Source: Cristatella mucedo (Eukaryota; Bryozoa; Phylactolaemata; Cristatellidae). From it: DNA of 64,000 nucleotides. The stretch lies in assembly GCA_009760855.2 (NCBI GenBank), contig WPIO01000002.1:13760001-13824000 (forward strand), in the 5' to 3' direction. Below are positions 50,101 through 62,100 of the stretch, in pieces (position 1 is the stretch's first letter; the number at the start of each line of letters is the position of its first letter). Below the pieces are notes generated by a model. The model was given only the letters and a program-made list of their open reading frames with translations, was not told the DNA's origin and did not search any database. Both the position numbers and the translations under genes were made by a program.

Positions 50101-53100
50101 GAAGCCCCTACACATGAACTTACCCTAGCGAAGGCGATACTCGTATTGCATCAGCCATACTAGCCGACAAATGCAAATGACTGCAAAAACAAAATACATT
50201 TTCCCAAGACAGTTGTATTTTGACTGCCATCTTACGATGCAGTAAAGTCTACCAGATCGAAGTTCAGACCGTTATTTGTGACATCCTGCCTATGCTATGA
50301 GTTGATTCCATGTTTTCGAAGTGACGTATAAACTTTAATTTCTTTATGTATCATTATAGTATTTCTGATCATACTTATTAAAAAATTGACTTCACTCTTC
50401 AGGGCCGTCCGACTTGAGTGGGTCGTCATCAAGTCTGCAAACTATGTCGCACAGTGAGAGCTCCCTGACCGACGACAGAGCACGGCATGTCCAGTTTGGT
50501 CAGGTAGTAAAGCACCGCCTATTGCTAGCTTCTCGTATGCCTGTTGATAGCAGTGCCTGTGTTGTGACCATTTCTTTCTTTCATAGGTGTTCTCGCGAGT
50601 CCTAAGTGAACTCTCACCTATATGTACTGAAGAGCAAAATTTCTGCATGCGATTCTTCTCCCTTGCAAAGGTTAGTTTAATGCTCGCTCGTATTCGATAT
50701 TTGATGCTGGGCCCTGTGCTTATCATCCATGTGAGTTGCATTATTTTTTTGTGCGGATGTATGCATGTTTAGGATGCGCATGTTTGTACGGTTTATGCAC
50801 TTTCCTACTCCACCAGGCTTGGTATCTGGCTTGCAAACTATCAAAAAGTTTTGTGCCTACCAGTCACACTTAGACTTTGCAGCCAAGTCGAATTCAAATT
50901 GTAGTGTTACAGAAGTTCAATGATTCCCTCAATCCTAACGAATGGTCCTAGATCATTGTAGATGCCTAGAAAAGAAACATGGCATTGTTTTGGAGCATTC
51001 TGATGTCAGAGTGTCCTGGCAGTTTTGGCTAATTGAACTTCTAGGGCAGACGGGAGATGTAATATCATATATATGGCATCAAAAAATCTTCACACTTACT
51101 GCATGTCATGGTCGATGGTCCTTTCAGATACATGACAGAGACTGGTAAAGCTAGCAACTCGAAGTGTAGCTTACGACTCGTAGATTCTGCACCGAGACAT
51201 GAAGGAATGCCGATTATAGCAAAGTTTGACAACGGCCAAGAGTATCTATACCTTAACAATAAATTTGTTCTTAATGTAGACCATTGTATTCAAAAGCCAC
51301 TGAGAGCCATATCTGCACAGCACTAACCATAGCATGCAACTGATAAAGCATCACTCCGAATAGCTTTTTATTGTCTAAAGCGAAGACTGTGACATGTCCA
51401 GTTCCTAATTTTTAGAATTTAGAAACTGCTGGTAATCTTGGGAATTGTCTTAATCTGATCAATATGGCATTTCAATATCAAACGGCCATGTCATTGAGGC
51501 CAGCATTTGATTATCTACGGGCTTAAAACAATTTGTTGTAAAACCTGGCTTTTTAGACAGCAGATTTTCTGTTTTTTATTACTCTGTCATACTATTGGGT
51601 TTTCTAACCACTGTGCCGTTAATTCGTATCAATCTCTTTCATAGTGGTATGTGGGGTGCTTGCAGCACTTATGGCAGCTCACCACTGCCAAATTTGCCAT
51701 ATGCAGCTGCGTATACCAGGCTCTAAACACTGTAACGACGTCTGTTCTGAGGTTACAGCAGAGCTATAGCAGTCACAAGATTGGGCAAATGCTTTAGATT
51801 AGTAACTGTGCCATGCCCTATAATCTGAAGAAATTTTGTAGACCATTTCAGTAGCCTAGGGGCCGGATCTAGTCGACCTAGCCAGACAGAGGAGGTGATT
51901 GGCTGATCGAGATGTTTGCTCTCCTGGAGGAGAGTGACTCTTCGGGACATTGTATGGGAAATAAATAAATAAAATTATTTTGTATATATTGCCCCAGGAG
52001 AACTTAATCTCTATTCAGGCGCTTCACGTATGCCTCGTGGCTCAAGCCTACGACCTCAGCCAGAGCTTGGTCGGAACGAGCACCTTTACCGCTGGACCAA
52101 ACCAGAAGTAAGAGGTGTTTGTATTATTGACAAAGTCTTGTGTAGAATGCTAGCTCCTAATGGCAGCATTCGAGGGTTGCCAAATTCAAGCCACTGTACC
52201 GGCTGCCATCAGTGGACTGCTTGCAATTAGCTTATGGTCATGCCTACTGGACACAAGAAGAGTAGCAGAGAGTTTTATGACGAAATGACAAAAGCCATTT
52301 CGTGCAGTTAAATGACGGCTAGCAAAGAAATAAGGCTTGGCCCCGGTAAGATTCATGGTGCACTGTGCTGAGTACTTACAACCAATCGTGAAATGGGGGG
52401 GCAAATCGGTCGTGGTTGGAGCACCTTGTCTGTGAAAGAGATTAGGGATAAACTCAACCATTTAGCACACATAAGTACATTAAAGACAATTCAGTCGGAT
52501 GTACCAAATGCTATGAGCATGTGGGTTTTAGACTAGCATATATACAATAAGGTGGTTCAAGAAGAGTGGACTGCATAACTAATGCACTACTTGAGGTTAA
52601 AGATATTGGCTGCAAAACAATGACTGTAAGCTCACTACCAGGTCGGTTTAGCACTTCTTTGCCGAGTCTGGTGCGGTATTGATCCAGTGACCATGTAACT
52701 CTCTGTATGGCCTTGTATGGGACGATGTAGACCAGCAGCTATCTCAGTTGCTGACCTCTTCACAAAATCCAGGCATCCTGCAACCTAAACCTCAGATAAC
52801 AAGAAAGCTAATAGCATCCTGCGAGTAAGTGGGGCTACAAAGAATTGTGGCAGATCAACGTTAGTCTGAACCAATCACATAGATATTGGTTTGTTTACAT
52901 TTCATGAATCATTTTGGCATGCTGTACATAGCTTTAATGTACATCCCATGCAAGAAAATCCAACTATTAACACATTAGATTAGCCTTATAAAAGCAGCAG
53001 CCATGCTGAAGGACTTTTGTGCGCTGAGATTATTTCTGCTAGCTTCTGCAGTGTTCTGGGAGATCAGTAGTAGAATTTGCATTTAGTAACCACATGCATC

Positions 53101-56100
53101 CTTGGTGCCTAGCCAAGTGCCAAGATGTTCTACATACTGTATTTATTTGTATTTGTAAAGACTCACTTAGTGTGTGCTGTATGCAAAACAAAAAGCAATT
53201 TGAGTTCACACCTGGACATTATTTGATGCACACCTACCTACCTCATGATTCATCCTACCATTATCTTTCCTACCTTATGATTCTGAGCTGAGTTTTAGCT
53301 AAGTTTTTAAAATCGCAATCAGTTGGCAAAGATCTTAGTTTGATTTTTCAATTGATCAGTCGTGCTATTCTATATCCGTTTTCATTCAGACCATTGAAGA
53401 CAGCTGTCTTCAACAGAAATGCTTGCTTCTGTTGTAGTCAAGTCCAGCACTTAACTAGTCTCGACGATTTAGTGTACTTCCATTTGCACGCTCGTTGCTT
53501 CCACTTATATGCAGTACTTGAATGCATTGGCTAATCAATCAGGCTCGGTACCTTGCTGGAAACACTATATGAGTATTTTCGCCTAATTTTCTTTTCAGCC
53601 AGATCAAATTCAAACCGCAGTGTTACAGAATTTCATTGAGGCTCTCAACTCAAACGAATGATATGAGATCATTATGGGTACATGAATAAGAAACATAGCA
53701 TCTTAGCAGTGGTGATTTGCTGTCAACTTGTATGGCTGGCTTGCAGCCTTTGCACTTCGATCATGCTGCTAGCCTACCAGATTGATGGGTGTGTATTTTT
53801 CAGACACTAATTCCAGTGGGTAGTTTGCTAGCGACTCTATATGGCTTCCGGATTAAGTGCTACTGGCGGGTACTTCTGTTTGGCCTGTTAGGCCAGCAGC
53901 CAACCGGTGCACATACAATCTCTCTCTTTCTACTCACTCTATATATAAACATATTTAATGTATACATACAGGCTGTGTGTATCACTTTTTTCCTTTCTCC
54001 CTCCATCTCTCTCTCCCTCCTTTCCTCTCTCCGTCTCTATCTCTATCTGAGGATATTAGCACTCATTAGGGACATTATGGAGGGGGTAAGGATTTTTTAC
54101 AATCATTATGGAGTTGTTTACCATATTATTCTTGGACCTTTACCCTTTGCTTCATTCAGTACCGCCTAATGACAGTGCGGCAAATGCTCCTGTGGTGCAT
54201 AACTTCTGTCATTCGTAAGCATAGATCATTTGTTTTAGTGATCTAGTTGTAATTGCTTGATGCCTTTTCCTACTCATTGTCTTCTTCATCCCTATCCTCG
54301 TCGGACTCCAGCTCGTCTGTGGCCGCCTTGCTGCTAAAGCACTTCGAGGGCCATGCGGTGCTTTCCAAGTTCAGTCTCGTTGTTTTCAGTGACATTAAAA
54401 GTCGCTTAGAAATCGTTTGGCTAAAGCTGGTTGCACAGTTCCTATTTTCCCCCCAAAGACTTTGCCAACTCGTGAGGGAGTGGCTTCTTTGTTATCGTTG
54501 CACTTAGTTGTTCTTGGATCCTTTAAAGAAATGTAAACTGATAAGACTCCGCGAGCTAATGATAAGTTTTGTTTGTAATCGCCGCAGTCTGTAGAGATCG
54601 GTATCGGATTCTTTTCTTATTCATAATCTTGCTATCATTTGAATGATCTCGGACAGAGAGCCACATTTCTACATCCGGACAGCCTCTAATAGCACTGTTC
54701 ATGCACACCAGTCAGTCGACCAGGCATCGTTCTTAGATGTGTTTCTTTTCTTATTATCCTCCGGCTACTTCATCAAAGCAGGTAACACATGGCATCCGTT
54801 TTAATAGGGATTTATCAGTGGAAATTTAAATTAAAGGACAGTAAAGGGCGGCTAATTTGAAAGCCTTATTTGTTTAGCTGAAGAAGAGCCTTTGCTGCTA
54901 TCACCTTGCTTGCAGAAAGCAATGGCAGATTGCCTGCTGAAGAATGCAAACCTAAAATCCGGCTCGTGAAGTGCTAGCAACTTGCCTTTGGCACTAGCAG
55001 ACACTGTTAGCAAGTTTGATGAGGCCTGGCTTCCATTAGTGAATCTAGGATATACTATATTTTAATTCTTAATCATTAGTGTGTGATTTCTGGCTTCTTG
55101 CCCTATTTCACAGATACTGCGATCCAGGATTTTTCTTATTTTCTGCCAGTGTACGTTTTCTTTTACTGCTGATGGTATTTTGGCTGAGGTTCACTGTCTG
55201 CCAGCCCAGTGGTGACTGTTCACTGATAACTCATGCTTCTCCTGTCATCTCGAGTCATCGGAAAGTCATGTGTGGCTCGGCCTTCATTGATCTGCTCAGG
55301 CGGCTAAGCCCTGCTACACGTGGGTTCGAGCTCCACACCGATCAGCCGATCCACACCGATCAGAACACATTCATTGGTGCTTTTAACAGCATACTTGATG
55401 TTCGATGCTAGCCGTCACTAGAGTACTGCCTTGTGCTGGCCTTGGAGTTCTGCCTTATGCTGGCCAGCAGATCACCCGTAGCCCTTTCTCGGTAGCTAGC
55501 TACGGTGACCGACTGCCCTGCCAGCAACTGTTAGACACGAGCAGCATATCTTACCAACCTGTTGCTGTCCTAATCGTTACACATTGACTGTGTGCATGAT
55601 TGATCTTTCTGCATTCGCGTTGTCTATAATTTGCATTTGTTCCTTTTAGGATAAGGCTGGTGACCCTCAAGCTGAAGAGTAAGTGTGACACACTACAGTA
55701 CTTGAAAATAATAATTACATGGCAACCAGATACTGTATTTACATTAATCACATATTGTCTTACTTTAGCCTGGAGGAAGTTATTATCAGTTATATGTGTG
55801 CCATGGCTGCATGGTCATGCTGAGAATAGTCATGGATTTCCATTAGTACTGTGTCTACATCAATGGTTGCCGGCACTATCTATATTACCTCCCTTTGTGA
55901 CTTCAGCATAGCAGAGACTGTTGCATAGCAATTAAAGCAAAGTCGGCTACTTGTTGCTGTCCAAAACTATTCATTCTTCTTTCCCTCTTATTGAATGTTT
56001 TTTAGAAAGCATTTCCAAGACATTCGGTAAGGGTTCGGCAAGCATTTCTAGAATGCCCATGTGCTTAGAATATGAGCGCAGCTGTTAACCATTGTTAGCT

Positions 56101-59100
56101 AGCGCAATACATATGCATGGCAAATGTTGCCCGCAGATTCCCGTCGCTTGCTTTGACCTCCCTATTTATCAGCAGCATTCTGATAATTCTCGCGAAGATT
56201 ATGCAAAGATTATGCCAAGTCATGCTTACATTGCACTCCCATTACCTGCTTATGCTTCAATGCTTTTTAATTCATATAGAACCTGCATGTACTAGCATGA
56301 TTATCGGTGGCATGGCTGCTCTGCTGCATCATGATACTTGTGCTGTATTTGCAGAAAGATGCTTCTAAGCCTATTTTTGAGACTGGACCAAGACCTGCAG
56401 TCGTTCATGAACTATTCTCACAAGCAGGATCCATAGTAAGTTTTTCGGCTACTCTTAACTGCAGCCATCAGCTCCTGGCCAAGTGCAATTCGGCATAGAT
56501 TGGCCAGTCATGTCTGATGTTTGCCTCGGACCCAGAGTCACTACCTACTTATCATGTCTCGGCTCGATTAATGCAGTTCCATTTTGGCTGGGCTACTGAA
56601 AAAAGAAACTAGACCGCCTCAGCTGATGATGAATATGGCTTAAAGGCTAGTTTACGAACCCCAGAGGTGTGTATCCTTTGCAAGCATGGATGGCTGTCTG
56701 TTGATCAAAGGATGCAGAGCTAAGTTGTTATGCTGACCCACAAGGCCTGCCACAGCTGACTCCTTCATACCTAGTTGAACTAACTGCTGCACTAGTTTCA
56801 GCCTTCTCGTGCCCTCAGATCCTGTATGGATGATAAATTAGCTGTTTCATTCCTCTGCTAAAAGACTGTTGGCGACAAAAGCTTTAGCTCTGCAGGTCCT
56901 AGACTGTGGAACTCGTTTCCACAATTCTTGCACAACGACAACTACTCTCCTGCTGCCGACTATGACTCATCCTTTTGAGCGGTCCTGAGCTGCTACTTCT
57001 ATGCTACTCACTACCTCAACTGCTCTCCTGACTCAGCTATGTTTCTCGCTTTCTCTTTGTTGTGTGAGATGAAGTCTCTTGGCGACCGAGTGCGTACCGA
57101 AAACCGCCTAGGCTTTTAGTGCTCTGTACAAAACTGTACTATCACCCGCAGAGTTGTTGTGGCTTTGTGATATTACTGATGGAGATGCATGTTGACCGTT
57201 ACCATTCAGCACTGAAAGACTATTGACATGGACTCATTTGGGGGGTCATAGGTCAGTCAAGGGTTTTGTAAATAAGTTGTTTATGTATGTCAATTACACT
57301 ATACTGGACCTGTCCTGTACTTTTGATTCCTGTCAGCGAGTCGAGTCACCTATGCTGTATAAAAACATAGCCATCGAATGCTATAGAGTGTAATCTCTGC
57401 TTTCGGTTTTACTTAGTCCTTTCTATAACTACTCGTTTAGAGTACGAGCGATGCACGTGATGGAGTTGAACCGATCTTGCAAAGCCAGCGATCAACTCAT
57501 TACTTACATCTCTTTCTGCCTGTGCAATAATTCGTTTGCCGTTATTGCAAAACTCTGCAGCCAGGCTTCTCTGTGGTGAACGGCGCAATTGCTAAATTAC
57601 TTAACGTTTTGCTGTCCTGTAAACAGCCCCCATCAAGCAGTATGTTAACTTCAAGGTTCTGTCTATCGTGTTTAGGTATCTTCATTACTACTCTGGCCTA
57701 CAATCTAAACTACTTACTAATCGGGCTTCCCATCATGCCACCTACTTCGCGGACTCACTCGCTTAGCTGCTCCTCTAACCCACCTCAAATCCTTTGCATA
57801 CCGAACTTTGAGCATGATACTCAATACCGGCTACGATCGCGATAACCTTGACTGAGCAGCAATAAAAATGAAGCTGAAATCGCTCCTGTTCCTCTCAGCA
57901 TACACAATGGCTGTGTGAATAATTATTGTGTACTTGCACATGCTGAAACTGTGCATGTTATCACAAATGAATTGGCATCAGTCCTTTTCATGCATGCATA
58001 ATGTCAAGGCAAGTTTGTGAAAACTAAATACGTTGCTCAGAAGCCTCGGAATGAGATTGATGCCACCCCCTACATTTTACGGAGTGGTGTGTGTGATAGC
58101 AACTTGTTGTTTCTTCCATCAACTTGCTATCAGTGGCTGAACTGGGGTTGCACAGATAAGTCTTAGGTGGAAGACTTGGACTGCCACTGTATCGTCCTTC
58201 CCTGTGGACGAATCATGCTTGCAATGTTGACAGCAGTCGGTTTGGTGGTGAAAAGCCTAACTGGAGGTTAAGGCCTTATAATTAAACTGCGAATAACTGA
58301 CCTTGTCAAAACTGCAGTGTCTGGTCATTCCATGTGACATACATCTTTTCTAATTGCTACCAACCGAGTCACGAAGTTGGCAAAGAAGTGGATGCAGAGT
58401 CGATCGAAAAGTCTTGCTGCCGTACCGAACCCGTATGAAAACTGCTACACCGTGACTGAGCTGCACTGAAATTGCACGGCCGATCTCCTGTGCTGTGCAT
58501 GCATTGGCATGCTATTGGCACTGAATCAGCATGCAATGTTTAAATGATTATTATATGTGCCCTACTTGAGTATTTTCTCCCTTCGAAAAAGCGTAGCCCC
58601 CTTCTAAAAACCGATACATTCGTCCCTCGCCACTTCGACTTTCGCGGCTTCACTCTATCGCGGTTTTGTGAAATACGTGTATATTCATTAAAAGGTTGAT
58701 CGAAATATTGAAAATGATACAGCATGCGCTCGTCTGAGTCAATTATACACCCCTGTATTACAATTAAAATTACTGTACGAATGGAACGTGGAAGAAAATG
58801 ATGGCGCACCTGTTGAAGATACTGCACCACCTGGAGACTGTCCTACTGAAGTCGTGCCTTCAGAGGAGCAGTAACCTTGCTCTTCCTTGCTGTGCTGTAC
58901 ATCTCTTCATCTTAATCGCTTCATTACCAAATGCACTACTTTTATAGTTTGGTGTTTGTGCATAAGAATTGCTTGTGTGCAATTAAATGTACAATAATAA
59001 AAATACGATGTTTGTAACGTGTAATATGTCTTATTTTCTCTTATTTTGTCTAATATATTTGGTAAAACGAGTGTAATGGTGACTAAGGGGATGTTATTTC

Positions 59101-62100
59101 ATGACTGGGGGGGCTCTAATAATGTTAAAAACCGTATTTATAGGGTCATAAATAGGCCTTTTATGCTCTAACTACGAAAATATTCGATTTATAAATAAAG
59201 AATCCTACTTAGTGGAAATTCACCTGCATTGGTAAAGTCTGGAGCGGATTTACCGTGATAAACAAAGGTCGACTGTACTAAATAGGCGAGACAGTTTTTA
59301 AAATCATTTAACACTATATGAGCTGCCATCTCAGTTTGTATATTTGCATTTCTTTTTATGTCTGTCTGCAGTTACTCACTCTGCTTGCTGGTGCAGCTGA
59401 GCCACCATGCGAGTCGAATAGACTCTTCCTGCTTCCTCGTCAAAATACTGGGGAATTGCCTTGTGACAGTCAAACGGAATTTCGATGCTTTTATAGTAAG
59501 TATAGCACGACTTCCTTTTCATGACGTCTGTGCTCAGAGCGAATATGCTCTGTATGCTGTCCTTGCATATAGTCATGCAATGCTTACTTTTTTGTTACAA
59601 TAAAAATGTGATTGATTTTTTACGTCGGTTGGTGGGAAAAAGTTATACTCAATGCATCGTGAGGTTACTCAAGCAAAATGTGGCATCAGTCCACATAGTT
59701 GTTGATGGCCACTAAGCGTGTTGCTGAATTTGTGGCTTTCAGCTGCTAAGCAGTCTGCTTTTTATTATGCATATGCACAGTGCTTTGAAGGAGTTCCCCT
59801 TGAGCGTGCCTGTATCTGTTACAGGGTTGGTCACATCTCCGAAAAGTGGCTGGTGATTCTTGCTGTAAGCCTGCCACTCGTAGGAAAGACGGGTGCATAG
59901 TTGCTTGGCCGAGTCTGATTAGGTGCTTCTTGCAGCTGTGAAAGTGAAGTAGAGATAGGTATGACATGTTGGTGCCAATAGAAGCCAGGGGTTTGAGGCA
60001 AGTATGGAGGTTTGTAAAACCCCTAGCCTCTGTAGCTCAGTTACCAAGAGCTGGTGCAGTACCAACATTGCAACACTGCTTCTGAAGCATTAAAAAAATT
60101 TGCTTCTGCTAATAATTTCCCTCTGCGTGCCCTCAGTTGCTGTACTTCCAAAAAAGAAACACATTCGGATCTTGCTTGCTGCGATTTTTCTGTGACATAC
60201 CCACATGTCAAAGCTAATAATAATGATAATACATTTGCATAGTGCCCTCAGAGAACTTACTCTTTCTAGACACTTTACAGGTGCTGCAAAGGAAGCATGA
60301 TCGACTGGTTAGTGGTAGAATGCTCAATGATAACAAGCATATCTGGTTAGAGGTGACATGCACATGGGTCAGCGTGCAAATAGGGTTAGTGGTAGCATGC
60401 AAAATGTCAGCACAAATAAGTACATAAAGGACGAATCACGTGGACCCACTCAATGCTGTGATACAAAGATTTGTCTTAGCTTCTTTTTAAATTTGGCCAA
60501 GTCAGAGGATGTCGTAATGCCAGTCGGAAGCATGTTCCAGGCTTTGGGAGCATACGATCTAAAGGCACGGTCTCTACAAGATTTGAGGTTCATATGAGGT
60601 GTAGCTAAATGATTTGATTCGGAAAAGTGGGTGGTCTGTGCTTAGCCTGGTGGGGGAGTAGATCTGATATGTAGGCTTGAGCCAAAGAATGAAAGGATCT
60701 GAAAGTGAGTGACAGAACCTTGAAGTCGATGCGTTGCTTGACTGGGAGCCAGTGCAGGTCGGCGAGAAGTGATATGATGTGGCAACTGCGATGCTAGTCA
60801 CCGACAAGCCTAGCTGCAGAGTTTTGCACCAACTTTAAGCACCTGACTGCACAGGCCATTAGACCAGCAAGCAGTGAGTTACAGAAGTCGAGACGGGATG
60901 TCACAAATTCGTGGACCAATTTAGATGTGGTGTCCCTGTCTAAGCAAGCCCGAACGTTAGCAATGTTGTTTAGCTGAAAGTAGGTAGACTTGACTGTTTA
61001 GCTTAAATATAACTGTATCTGTTTTAATGTTCACGGAGAGCCAGAGAATTTGTTGCTGTTTGCTCGGCCTTTTCATTGTCGCTCAATTTGATGATCAGTG
61101 GATTTATTGTGTGTGTGCGTGTTTACTTGCTTGTGCATCTGTGTGGGTATATAGGTGAAATGCATGAGTGAAGAGGAGCATGTGTGACTGCGCACATGTC
61201 TAATTGTACCATGCACGTGTAGATTTGTTGCTATTACTGATGCACACATGACCTGATTTTTAGAATGGGTGATATCGACATGTATTAGCAGCAAGGATCA
61301 ACGTTTTTAGTTATTAACGTTCTTCAACGAAACGTCTAAACTCCTGAATGGTTTTCTGTTTTGCTGGGTTGCCTAGTTGTCCAAAGTCTGAGTTTCTTGG
61401 CACTTTTTTTTAAATCAGGGTTCACATTATCAAATCACCTTATGTATGCTATTGCAGAACCGTGCAAAGTTGCAAAGCAGTCTGTGTAATTCATACAATC
61501 GAACAACACTTACAAAGTTGCCTGATGTGCCCATCGTCCTTTGTTTTGGTTAGGCTAGCTGAAATTATCAGCAGCTTACAAATTTTTTCTGTAATGTGAG
61601 CCTCTAACTTTGCCATAGTATTTGCTATGCAGGTTGTGTAGAACTGCATGTGTATTTGTTTTGCAGTCGGCACATTGTTATTGTGATTGAAGGCAGCAGT
61701 GAAAGCAGAGCAGTTGTTGTTTAGAGAGTTGAGTAGAGTAGAGTTTTTTCGACCGAGCTTCCACGAAAAGCCTCCTAGGACTTGGGTGGTTGGTGCAATA
61801 ATAAAACGCTGTGTCCTATATATATCTCAGATGCATGCAGTTTGTCGGGTCGTTAATCGGCTACCGTGTGGTTTCCCGACAAGGTAATCCTGTTCCGTGA
61901 CAGGCCTGCTTGTCCTGCATACACTGTGTGCTCCATACTAAAGTGTAGCGCTGTGTTATGACAACATTCATGTCCGTGATGCTAAGCTGTTAGCGGTTTC
62001 TGTTTCTGGTTTCATTTGCATTGTCATCTTGCATTGTCATGCACAACTTCATATCTTCTTGTGCGTATGTTATTGGCTTGGGCAACCCTTGCCTACTGAG

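Noticed and set aside
54253-54507. Ser-rich open frame after a strong pyrimidine tract, as a missing EXOC1 exon
   Set aside because: No acceptor gives phase 0 together with the Ser-rich frame, and there is no good donor after it.
54650-54780. [11 protein letters not shown] reading that resembles the human EXOC1 VDPASFL motif
   Set aside because: The homologous block is unambiguously encoded at 59372-59495; this one is out of order and lacks an acceptor with the right phase.
60020-60070. tRNA gene starting CTGTAGCTCAGTTACC
   Set aside because: Only a box A-like D-arm is present; no anticodon stem or box B at tRNA spacing.
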